Of a DNA stretch of 64,000 nt, positions 6,316 through 13,505 are shown piece by piece. Position 1 is the stretch's first letter; the number at the start of each line of letters is the position of its first letter. A program made the position numbers and the translations under genes. Source of the stretch: Streptosporangium violaceochromogenes (GTDB lineage: Bacteria; Actinomycetota; Actinomycetes; Streptosporangiales; Streptosporangiaceae); assembly GCF_014654615.1 (NCBI RefSeq), contig NZ_BNBB01000024.1:24235-88234 (forward strand), in the 5' to 3' direction. Below the pieces are notes generated by a model. That model did not search any database. It was not told where the DNA came from and worked only from the letters and a program-made list of their open reading frames with translations.

Positions 6316-7328
6316 CCACCACGGCCGAGGCGATCGCGCTGGTCTCCGCGGCCCGCACGGCCGAAGATCTCTTCGACCCCGCCTCGGGAGACCCTCCGAA
6401 GCAGACGTACCGGCGGCTGGCGCGGCTGCTCCACCCCGACCTCGCACCCGGCCCGCAGGCCGCCGCCTCCTTCGCCAAGCTGGCCCGCCTCTGGGCGGCG
6501 TACGGCACAGACACGGGAACGGGCACCGGCACGGGCGCCGCGGGGGCGGCCCGCGCCGGGGAGCCCGAGACGGTGATCACCACCCGGCGCGGCACCCACC
6601 GGGCCGGCCCGCTGCTGCGCCGGGGCGCCACGGCCCTGCTGTACGAAAGCGGCGACGGCGCGCTGCTCAAGCTCCCGCGTGCCCACACCGACAACGACCT
6701 CATGCGGCGCGAGGCGGAAGCGCTCACGACCATGGAGCGCGAGGGCGACTCGCTCCTGCTGCCCTACGTACCGCGGCTGCTCGACACCTTCCGGCATCGC
6801 TCCGACGGGGTCGAGCGGCAGGTCAACGTGATCAGCCGGGTGCCGGAGGGGTTCGTCAGCCTGACGGAGATCACACGGCGGCGGCTCATCCTCGACCCCC
6901 GGGACGCGGCGTGGATCTGGCGGCGGCTGCTGGTCGCGATCGGGGCGGCGCACCGGGCCGGGGTGGTGCACGGCGCGGTGTTCGGCCACCACGTGCTGGT
7001 GCACCCGATCGATCACGGCCTGGTGCTCGTCGACTGGAGCCAGTCGGTCCCGCTCGGCACTCCGCTGACCGTCCTCGTGGCCCGGCACCGCGACGACTAC
7101 CCGCCCGAGGTCTTCGCCGCGAAGCCCGCGACCGCGGCCCTCGACATCCACCTCGCCACCCGGTGTGTCGCCTCCCTCATGGGCGAGCGGATCCCCGCCG
7201 CGATCCGCCATTTCCTCCGGGGAAGCCTGATCAGCCCGCCCGGCGACGCCTGGCGGCTCCTCGCCGAGCTCGACGACCTGCTCGACGACCTCTACGGGCC
7301 CAGGAAGTACCGGCCCCTTCACCTCTGA
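6312..7328 (+). CDS. J-domain protein fused to a degenerate protein-kinase-like domain
   Basis: This encodes 338 residues; GTG 6312 overlaps the Nudix stop. Residues about 10-65 look like a short J domain with the HPD tripeptide at 41-43 (YRRLARLLHPDL, then FAKLARLWAAY). A Gly/Thr-rich linker (66-80) leads into a kinase-like fold: a beta-strand Lys near 120 (ALLKLPR), a Glu helix (MRREAEAL), VVHGAVFGHHVLV around 218-230 in the place of the catalytic loop, and VLVDWSQ near 241 in the place of DFG. The HRD aspartate is missing, so classical phosphotransfer is doubtful. It is probably an ATP-binding or scaffolding partner of the VWA and synthetase-like proteins. Cytoplasmic. Confidence 0.72.
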   Translation: MTTTAEAIALVSAARTAEDLFDPASGDPPKQTYRRLARLLHPDLAPGPQAAASFAKLARLWAAYGTDTGTGTGTGAAGAARAGEPETVITTRRGTHRAGPLLRRGATALLYESGDGALLKLPRAHTDNDLMRREAEALTTMEREGDSLLLPYVPRLLDTFRHRSDGVERQVNVISRVPEGFVSLTEITRRRLILDPRDAAWIWRRLLVAIGAAHRAGVVHGAVFGHHVLVHPIDHGLVLVDWSQSVPLGTPLTVLVARHRDDYPPEVFAAKPATAALDIHLATRCVASLMGERIPAAIRHFLRGSLISPPGDAWRLLAELDDLLDDLYGPRKYRPLHL

Positions 7329-7349
7329 CACACACGCAGGAGAACCCCC

Positions 7350-8312
7350 ATGGGAAGCGGCATCTGGTCCACCGACGTCTACGCCGCCGCCGCGAGCTAC
7401 CGCGCGGCCGACGGCACCGGCCCCTTCGCCCACAGCGACGGCGGCGCGCGCGCCGTGCACGACGCCCTCAGCCCGTACGGCGTGGCGGTCCGCGAGAGCC
7501 GCGACTCCGCCGAACACCCCGAGACGCTGGCCATCGCCGTCCTGTTCGACGTGACCGGCTCCATGCGCGGGGTGCCCCGCGCGCTCCAGAGCAGGCTGCC
7601 CGACCTGCTCGGGCTGCTGCTCCGCAAGGGCTACGCCGCCCACCCGCAGATCCTCTTCGGCGCGATCGGCGACGCCACCTGCGACAGGGCCCCGCTGCAG
7701 ATCGGCCAGTTCGAGTCCGACAACCGGATGGACGACGACCTCGGCAGGATCCTGCTGGAGGGCGGGGGCGGCGGCCAGATGACGGAGTCGTACGAGCTGG
7801 CGATGTACTTCATGGCCAGGCACACCTCGATCGACTGCTTCGAGCGGCGGGGGCACCGGGGGTACCTGTTCGTCATCGGCGACGAGACGCCGTACCCGAA
7901 GGTCAAGCGCCGGGAGGTCGAGGGGGTGATCGGCGACCGGATCGGGCGGGACATCCCGACCAGGGACATCGTCGCCGAGCTGACCCGGGCCTACGACGTC
8001 TACTACATCCTGCCCACCGGGGCGGGCCACGGGGGCGACCGCCGGGTGCTGGCCGCCTGGCGGGAACTGCTCGGCCAGAACGTGCTCGAACTGGACGACC
8101 TGGACGCGGTCTGCGAGACCGTCGCGCTCACCGTCGGCCTCGGCGAGGGCGCCGTCGACCTGGACGAGGGGCTGGACGACCTCGCCGAGTTCGGTTCGAC
8201 CGCCGGGGAGGCGGTGGGGAAGGCGCTGGCCAGGCTGGAGCGGCGCACGCTCGTGGTGTCCGAGGGGCTCGGCGCCGACGGTGACGGCGGCAGCGGGGTG
8301 ATCCGGCTGTGA
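7350..8312 (+). CDS. VWA-domain (MIDAS-type) protein
   Basis: This encodes 320 residues; ATG 7350 follows CAGGAGAACCCCC. A von Willebrand A fold starts near residue 60. The metal-ion motif is DVTGS (67-71), a DxTxS variant of DxSxS, followed by the second metal region (GGGGGQMTESYELAMYFM) and FVIGDETPYP as the third. There is no signal peptide or membrane segment, so it acts in the cytoplasm. Cytoplasmic VWA proteins usually assemble or chaperone partners, often with AAA or kinase-like proteins. In this operon the J/kinase-like protein and the synthetase-like enzyme are the obvious partners. Confidence 0.85.
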   Translation: MGSGIWSTDVYAAAASYRAADGTGPFAHSDGGARAVHDALSPYGVAVRESRDSAEHPETLAIAVLFDVTGSMRGVPRALQSRLPDLLGLLLRKGYAAHPQILFGAIGDATCDRAPLQIGQFESDNRMDDDLGRILLEGGGGGQMTESYELAMYFMARHTSIDCFERRGHRGYLFVIGDETPYPKVKRREVEGVIGDRIGRDIPTRDIVAELTRAYDVYYILPTGAGHGGDRRVLAAWRELLGQNVLELDDLDAVCETVALTVGLGEGAVDLDEGLDDLAEFGSTAGEAVGKALARLERRTLVVSEGLGADGDGGSGVIRL

Positions 8313-8381
8313 CCCCCTCCGCGCCGCTCTCCGCGCCGCCCTCTGGGACGGCCGCGCGGCGGGCGTCGGACGGGGTGACCG

Positions 8382-9596
8382 GTGCGTGAGCATGTGATCG
8401 TCACCGACCTCGGGTACGGCGACGCGGGCAAGGGCACGGTCGTCGACTGGCTCTGCGCCCAGGGACCGGTGCGGGCGGTGGTGCGGTTCAACGGGGGCGC
8501 GCAGGCGGCGCACAACGTCGTCCTGCCCGACGGACGGCACCACACGTTCTCCCAGTTCGGCTCGGGGACGTTCCGGGGGGTTCCCACCCATCTGTCGCGG
8601 TTCGTGGTGGTGGACCCGTTCGCCCTGGCCGCCGAGGCCGCGCACCTCCTCCGGTGCGGGGTGCCGGACCCGTTCGGGCTGCTCACCGTGGACCGCGACG
8701 CCCTGCTCGCCACGCCGTACCACGCGGCGGCGGGGCGGGCGCGGGAGGTGGCGCGCGGCGCGGACCGGCACGGGTCGTGCGGGATGGGAGTCGGCGCGGC
8801 CATGGCCTACGCGCTGGAGCACCCGGATCTCGCGCCGACGGCCGGCGACTGCGCGAGCCCCGGGCGGCTGGCCGTCCGGCTGCGGGCGCTCCGCGAGACG
8901 CTGGGGGCGGGCGGGCCGCCGGTGGAGGACTGCGTCGCGGCCTACCGGGCGTTCGCCGAGCGGGTGACCCTGGTGGACGCCGCGTTCACGGCCGCCCTGC
9001 CGCGCGGGGGGCCGGTGGTCTTCGAGGGGGCGCAAGGGGTGCTGCTCGACGAGTGGCACGGTTTCCACCCCTACACGACCTGGAGCACGACGACCTTCTC
9101 CAACGCGCTGGCGCTGCTCGACGGGGCGCCCGCCGTACGGCTGGGCGTGCTGCGCACCTACACCCCCCGGCACGGGCCCGGCCCGCTGGTCACCGAGGAC
9201 CCGTCGCTCGGGCTCGACGAGGCCCACAACACGACGGGTCCCTGGCAGGGGCCGTTCAGGACAGGCCACTTCGACGCGGTGGCCCACCGTTACGCGCTGG
9301 CGGTCGCCGGAGGGGCCGACGCCCTCGCGCTCACCCATCTGGACGCGCCGGTGTCGCGGATGTGCGTCTCCTACGACATCGGCGAGCTGCCGGTGGGCCC
9401 GGCGGGCGACCTCGGCGGGCAGGCCGCGCTGACGGGGCGGCTGCTGGGGGCGCGCCCGCGCTACGCGGACGGCGTCGACGACTGGCCGGCGGCGGTGGCC
9501 GAGGCGCTCGGGGTGCCGGTGTGCCTGGGGTCGCGGGGGCCCACCGCAACCGACAAAACCCGTCTCGGTAGTGTGATCGCCCCGGAAAGGGTATGA
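8382..9596 (+). CDS. Adenylosuccinate-synthetase-family paralogue
   Basis: This encodes 404 residues from GTG 8382 (GGGGTG upstream). The fold is clearly that of PurA: GYGDAGKGTVVDWL for the GTP loop, GGAQAAHNVV (canonical GGNNAGHT), EGAQGVLLD, RTGHFDAVAHRYAL and LTHLDA. Key positions differ from housekeeping PurA: GDEGKGK is GDAGKGT, NNAGHT is AQAAHN, the guanine-specificity TKLD is THLD, and the IMP-binding stretch is replaced by HGSCGMGVG. The probable general-base Asp14 and the His of the second motif remain. It likely joins an amino acid to a purine-like nucleotide but with another base, donor or acceptor. It closes the Nudix/kinase-like/VWA operon. Confidence 0.85.
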   Translation: MREHVIVTDLGYGDAGKGTVVDWLCAQGPVRAVVRFNGGAQAAHNVVLPDGRHHTFSQFGSGTFRGVPTHLSRFVVVDPFALAAEAAHLLRCGVPDPFGLLTVDRDALLATPYHAAAGRAREVARGADRHGSCGMGVGAAMAYALEHPDLAPTAGDCASPGRLAVRLRALRETLGAGGPPVEDCVAAYRAFAERVTLVDAAFTAALPRGGPVVFEGAQGVLLDEWHGFHPYTTWSTTTFSNALALLDGAPAVRLGVLRTYTPRHGPGPLVTEDPSLGLDEAHNTTGPWQGPFRTGHFDAVAHRYALAVAGGADALALTHLDAPVSRMCVSYDIGELPVGPAGDLGGQAALTGRLLGARPRYADGVDDWPAAVAEALGVPVCLGSRGPTATDKTRLGSVIAPERV

Positions 9597-9648
9597 CCCT
9601 TCACGTGGGCTCTGTTTGCCTGGCCATTAACCTCGTCGGGAGGAAACG

Positions 9649-9870
9649 ATGGGTGTCGGAGTCAGTATTTTCTTCCTCACGCTCGGCGCCATCCTCCGGT
9701 TCGCCATCGAGCCCGACGTACTGGGCAGGAACGTGCACATCGACGTCATCGGCGTGATCTTCATGATCGTCGGGGCCGTCGGCGTCGTGCTGAGCATCGT
9801 GCTTGGCGCCCGTCAGGGCCATACGTCGGACGAGCGCCTGATGCACCGGGAGAACCACCCGGAGGAGTGA
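9649..9870 (+). CDS. Small membrane protein, DUF6458 type
   Basis: This encodes 73 residues; ATG 9649 is preceded by GGGAGGAAACG. Two transmembrane helices (GVSIFFLTLGAILRFAIE and DVIGVIFMIVGAVGVVLSIVLG) are followed by a short charged tail. The arrangement matches the DUF6458 family of two-helix actinobacterial proteins, whose role is unknown. The gene stands alone, with its own ribosome-binding site 50 bases after the synthetase-like gene, and may share that transcript. Confidence 0.8.
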   Translation: MGVGVSIFFLTLGAILRFAIEPDVLGRNVHIDVIGVIFMIVGAVGVVLSIVLGARQGHTSDERLMHRENHPEE

Positions 9871-9901
9871 CGCCGCGGGCGGGGCGTGGCGTGGCGGGCG
9901 G

Positions 9902-10195
9902 TCAGCAGGCGAACTGAACGGCCGCCCGCGACGCCAGGATGGGCTTGATGAAGCGGGTGATCACGGCCTGGTGCGCCGGGTGGTCACGGTAGGTCAGATA
10001 GTCCTCGACGCCGTCGAAGTCCGCGACGACCGCGAACTCGTGGTTGCCGGGGTTCACCTTCGCGTCCGGGCCGACGGCGTAGGCGCGGATCTCCGGAATG
10101 ATCCCCGGCAGCGCGCGGAGTTCGGTCGCGACCGCGTCCCTCTGCTCGTCGGTGGCCTCCTCGGCCCAGGTGAACAGCACGACATGCCGGAACAT
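9902..10195 (-). CDS. Dabb-family (stress-responsive A/B barrel) protein
   Basis: This encodes 97 residues from ATG 10195, with GAAGGGAAG upstream. It begins FRHVVLFTW, has the central HEFAVVADFDGVEDYLTYRDHP block and ends TRFIKPIL, the standard Dabb pattern of a dimeric alpha-beta barrel. Family members range from stress proteins to small cyclases, so no reaction is assigned. It is monocistronic and convergent with the DUF6458 gene. Confidence 0.88.
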   Translation of the reverse strand: MFRHVVLFTWAEEATDEQRDAVATELRALPGIIPEIRAYAVGPDAKVNPGNHEFAVVADFDGVEDYLTYRDHPAHQAVITRFIKPILASRAAVQFAC

Positions 10196-10463
10196 GGTCT
10201 TCCCTTCGTTGAGTGCCCCGCCAGCGTACGGCTCCGCCCCCGAGGGAATCGAGGGGCGGGTGCCGGGTGACATTCAGGATAGTGAGAGAGTTTCGTCCGA
10301 AAATGTCACCGTATGGATCATTTATTTCTTATTTATACACGTCTGTGGTGCTTTGCCAAAGTATAAGTGCTTTGCGGTGTCGAGGTAGATGCGTCTCCTG
10401 CGATGTTTGGGGTGTTCGGGTCCCAGAGGACGGATCGGTCCTCTCGTGAAACCGGAGGAGCGC
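10196..10463 (+). promoter_or_regulatory. AT-rich leader before the Cys/Trp-rich peptide gene
   Basis: The stretch 10270-10375 is much lower in GC than its surroundings. It contains two 9-bp direct repeats GTGCTTTGC at 10348-10356 and 10367-10375, 19 bases apart start to start, which is close to two helical turns. This fits tandem regulator binding. The ribosome-binding site GGAGGAG (10454-10460) precedes the ATG at 10464. I could not choose a -10/-35 pair with confidence. Confidence 0.45.
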
Positions 10464-10754
10464 ATGAAAACGAAGACCGCCGCGTCGTTCGTCGCGAGCA
10501 CCATGGGCGCGGGCCTCATCGCCGGAGCCCTCATGGCGGCCCCGGCCGAGGCCATGACCTCGGCGAAGACGACGGCTCCCGTCGTCCAGAGCGTCGGCAA
10601 CACCACCTTCGCCACCTGCTGCGGCTGTGGCTGGCGACGGCGCTGCTGTCGCTGCGCCCGCTGTGGCTGCGGGTGGCGCAGCGGCTGCGGGTGGCGCGGC
10701 GGCTGCGGCTGGCGGAGTAGCTGGCGCTGGAGCAGCTGGGAAAGCTGGTGGTAG
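10464..10754 (+). CDS. Exported small protein with Cys/Trp/Arg-rich GCGWR repeats
   Basis: This encodes 96 residues from ATG 10464, with GGAGGAG upstream. Residues 1-30 are a classic Sec signal peptide (MKTKTAAS, hydrophobic core, AAPAEA cleavage region). After a Ser/Thr-rich spacer, the last 45 residues hold 10 Cys and 9 Trp, with units GCGWR repeated and a final SSWRWSSWESWW. The Cys-rich part is basic. It could bind metal, be an extracellular disulfide-knotted antimicrobial, or be a precursor of a modified peptide. No modifying enzyme lies next to it, and I know no matching family. The coding repeats are short tandem GC-rich units, so slippage may vary the copy number. Confidence 0.65.
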   Translation: MKTKTAASFVASTMGAGLIAGALMAAPAEAMTSAKTTAPVVQSVGNTTFATCCGCGWRRRCCRCARCGCGWRSGCGWRGGCGWRSSWRWSSWESWW

Positions 10755-10878
10755 GTCGCGAGACGACGGACCCTTCACCGGTGAGACGGAACGGCGACCG
10801 GAAAATCAGGACGACGACCGGAGTGAGATTGCCTTTCCCGCTCAACGCGCCCGGATGAAACCGGGCCGGGAAAAAGCG

Positions 10879-10898
10879 GGGGCTCCTTTCCGAGCCCC
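10879..10898 (+). terminator. Short hairpin after the Cys/Trp peptide gene
   Basis: GGGGCTC (10879-10885) and GAGCCCC (10892-10898) enclose a 6-base loop, about 125 bases after the peptide gene. There is no T tract. Confidence 0.45.
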
Positions 10899-10935
10899 TC
10901 TCCCGGAGAGAACGAGCGGGGCCGATCCCGCCCGA

Positions 10936-10972
10936 CGGTAAGCCCGCCCCTCTCCAGGGGGCGGGTTTACCG
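10936..10972. terminator. Bidirectional terminator between the peptide gene and the E2 gene
   Basis: CGGTAAGCCCGCCCC (10936-10950) pairs with GGGGCGGGTTTACCG (10958-10972), a 15-bp stem with one G-T pair. It sits in the gap between convergent transcription units, so it can serve both. Confidence 0.65.
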
Positions 10973-11085
10973 CGTCATCGGCGGTCTCGGCGGTCTCAAG
11001 GTCCCCGGGCTCCCCTCGGGTCCCCGGTCCCCGGTCCCACGGCTCAGGGGGCCCGGGGTTCCCGACGGCCCCGGTGGTCCCGCCG

Positions 11086-12504
11086 TCAGTGCCAGGCGAG
11101 CATGCGAAGGGGGTCCTCCAGCATGGCCCCCACGTCGCGCAGGAAAAGCGAGCCGAGCTCGCCGTCCACGACTCGGTGGTCGAACGAGAGCGCGAGCGTG
11201 CACACCTTGCGCGGCACGATCTGCCCGTCCACCACCCACGGCAGATCCCTGATCCGGCCGAAGGCGAGAATGGCCGACTCACCCGGGTTGAGGATCGGGG
11301 TTCCGGCGTCCACCCCGAACACGCCCACGTTGGTGATCGTGATCGTGCCGCCGGCCATGTCGGCGGGCTGGGTACGGCCCGCCCTGGCCGTCTCGGCGAG
11401 GGCTCCGAGGGCACCGGCGAGCCGCGGCAGGGAGAGGGCCTGGGCGTCCTTGACGTTGGGGACGAGCAGGCCCCGCGGGGTGGCGGCGGCGATGCCCAGG
11501 TTCACGCGGCGCCTGACCACGATCTCCTGTGCCTCCTCGTCCCACGACGAGTTGATCATCGGGTGGCGGCGGACGGCCACGAGTACCGCCTTGGCGACCA
11601 GGAGCAGCGGCGAGACCTTGACCTCGGCGAAGTCGGGAAGCCGCCGGAGCCGCTCGACCGCCTCCGTGGTCCCGGTCGCGTCCACCTGGAGGAACTCGGT
11701 GACGTGCGGCGCGGTGAACGCCGAGGCGACCATCGCCTGGGCGGTCGACTTCCGTACCCCCCTGACGGGGATCCGCTCCTCCTCGATCCCCTCGGCCCGT
11801 TCGGCGCCCTCGGTCCACGCGGGAGCGGCGGCGGCCGGGGCGAGGGCCGCGCGCACGTCCTCCCGGGTGATCGTCCCCCGAGGGCCCGACCCGGTCAGCG
11901 TGGACAGGTCGACCCCGAGATCCTTGGCCAACTTCCGCACCGGGGGCTTGGCCGACACGGTCTCCGGGCCGGCCGTCCCCGCGCCGGGCTCCGGCCGAGC
12001 CCCCGCGCCCTCGGGGGCGGCCGCCGGCCGCGCGGCGACCCCGTTGTTCCGGACGGCCCCCCGGCCCGGCGCTCCGGCGGAGGGTTCGGCCTGGGGGGCG
12101 GGAGCGGCCGGCGACGGCTTGCGGGGGCGGCGCCTGACCGCGCCCGGCTTGACCCCGTACCCCACCAGGACCGGCCGGCGCTTCTCCTGCGCCGGGCGCG
12201 GCACCAGGTCGTCGGCCAGGGCCTCGCGGTCCCCGGCGCCCTCCCCTCCCCGCCCGGCGGCGGGGGCCGTGCCGTCGTCGACGGAGATGATCGGCCTGCC
12301 GACGTCGACGGTCTCGCCCTCCTCGGCCATCAGGGCGGCCACGACTCCCTCGAAGGGGGACGGCAGCTCCACGACGGCCTTGGCGGTCTCGATCTCCACG
12401 ATGATCTGGTTGATCGTGACCGGGTCGCCCGGCTTCACACGCCACCGGACGATCTCGGCCTCGGTCAGCCCCTCCCCGACGTCGGGAAGCCTGAACTCCT
12501 TCAT
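11086..12504 (-). CDS. 2-oxoacid dehydrogenase E2 component (dihydrolipoamide acyltransferase)
   Basis: This encodes 472 residues. A single lipoyl domain is at residues 1-76 with the lipoylated Lys in IETAKAVVE. It is followed by a long Pro/Ala linker, a peripheral-subunit-binding domain (VRKLAKDLGVDLSTL, GSGPRGTITREDV) and a C-terminal acyltransferase domain with the catalytic SFDHRVVDG. It passes the acyl group from the E1 heterotetramer to CoA. It is the third gene of the E1 alpha-E1 beta-E2 operon and lies 17 bases after E1 beta. No E3 gene is present here, so lipoamide dehydrogenase must come from elsewhere. Substrate (pyruvate or branched-chain keto acids) cannot be settled by sequence. 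Confidence 0.92.
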   Translation of the reverse strand: MKEFRLPDVGEGLTEAEIVRWRVKPGDPVTINQIIVEIETAKAVVELPSPFEGVVAALMAEEGETVDVGRPIISVDDGTAPAAGRGGEGAGDREALADDLVPRPAQEKRRPVLVGYGVKPGAVRRRPRKPSPAAPAPQAEPSAGAPGRGAVRNNGVAARPAAAPEGAGARPEPGAGTAGPETVSAKPPVRKLAKDLGVDLSTLTGSGPRGTITREDVRAALAPAAAAPAWTEGAERAEGIEEERIPVRGVRKSTAQAMVASAFTAPHVTEFLQVDATGTTEAVERLRRLPDFAEVKVSPLLLVAKAVLVAVRRHPMINSSWDEEAQEIVVRRRVNLGIAAATPRGLLVPNVKDAQALSLPRLAGALGALAETARAGRTQPADMAGGTITITNVGVFGVDAGTPILNPGESAILAFGRIRDLPWVVDGQIVPRKVCTLALSFDHRVVDGELGSLFLRDVGAMLEDPLRMLAWH

Positions 12505-12521
12505 CGTCACCTCCCCCTCTC

Positions 12522-13505
12522 TCAGAACGTGAAGACGCGGTCGACGGCATCGAGGATCCGGTCCAGGTCCGGCAGGTAGTGGTCCTCCAGCCGCGAGGGG
12601 GGATAGGGCGTGGACGGACCGCCGACCCGCAGCACCGGGGCCTCCAGGTTGTAGAAGCAGCGCTCGGTGACCACGGCGGCGATCTCCCCGCCGAACCCGT
12701 TGTAGACGGGGGCCTCGTGGACCACGACGCAGCGGCCGGTCCGGGTGACCGACTCCACGACGCGCTCGGTGTCCAGCGGGCTGAGCGAGCGCAGGTCCAC
12801 GACCTCCAGGGACCGGCCCTCCTCCTCGGCCGCCGCCGCGACCTCCAGGCAGGTCTTGACCATCGGCCCGTAGGCGAGCAGCGTGGCGTCGGTGCCCCGC
12901 CGTACCACCCGGGCCTGGTCGAGGGGCGTCCAGGTGGCGGGCGGCGCGGAGGTGTCGACGTCGGCCTTGTCCCAGTAGCGCCGCTTGGGCTCGAAGAAGA
13001 CGACCGGGTCGTCGCAGTGGATCGCCTGCTGGATCATCGTGTAGGCGTCGGCGGGGTTGGAGCAGATCGCGACGCGCAGCCCCGCGGTGTGGATGAAGTA
13101 GGTCTCGGGCGACTCGCTGTGGTGCTCCACCGCGCCGATGCCGCCGCCGCACGGGATCCGCACCACGACGGGCAGCCTCAGCTTGCCCAGCGAGCGCAGG
13201 GGCATCTTGGCGAGCTGGGTGATGATCTGGTCGGCGGCGGGGAAGACGAACCCGTCGAACTGGATCTCGCAGACGGGACGGTAGCCCCGCAGCGCGAGAC
13301 CGATGGCGGTCCCCACGATGCCCGACTCGGCCAGGGGGGTGTCGATGACCCGCTGCTCGCCGAAGTCCTTCTGCAGCCCGTCGGTGACCCGGAAGACGCC
13401 CCCGAGCTTGCCCACGTCCTCGCCCATGACGAGGACCTTGGGGTCGTCCTCCATCGCCTTGCGCATGCCCTCGTTGAGCGCCTTGCCCAGCGTGAGAATC
13501 GTCAT
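12522..13505 (-). CDS. 2-oxoacid dehydrogenase E1 component, beta subunit
   Basis: This encodes 327 residues; the ATG at 13505 overlaps the E1 alpha stop (ATGA). Features of the family are VLVMGEDVGKLGGVFRVT, DTPLAESGIVGTAIGLA, GGGIGAVEHHSESPE and the C-terminal transketolase fold. With E1 alpha it forms the thiamine-diphosphate-dependent decarboxylase. Length and motifs are typical and nothing is missing. Confidence 0.93.
   Translation of the reverse strand: MTILTLGKALNEGMRKAMEDDPKVLVMGEDVGKLGGVFRVTDGLQKDFGEQRVIDTPLAESGIVGTAIGLALRGYRPVCEIQFDGFVFPAADQIITQLAKMPLRSLGKLRLPVVVRIPCGGGIGAVEHHSESPETYFIHTAGLRVAICSNPADAYTMIQQAIHCDDPVVFFEPKRRYWDKADVDTSAPPATWTPLDQARVVRRGTDATLLAYGPMVKTCLEVAAAAEEEGRSLEVVDLRSLSPLDTERVVESVTRTGRCVVVHEAPVYNGFGGEIAAVVTERCFYNLEAPVLRVGGPSTPYPPSRLEDHYLPDLDRILDAVDRVFTF

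Noticed and set aside
6243..9338. 1031-codon open frame on the - strand
   Set aside because: It is the antisense shadow of the Nudix-kinase-VWA-synthetase operon, with Arg/Pro/Gly-biased composition and no motif.
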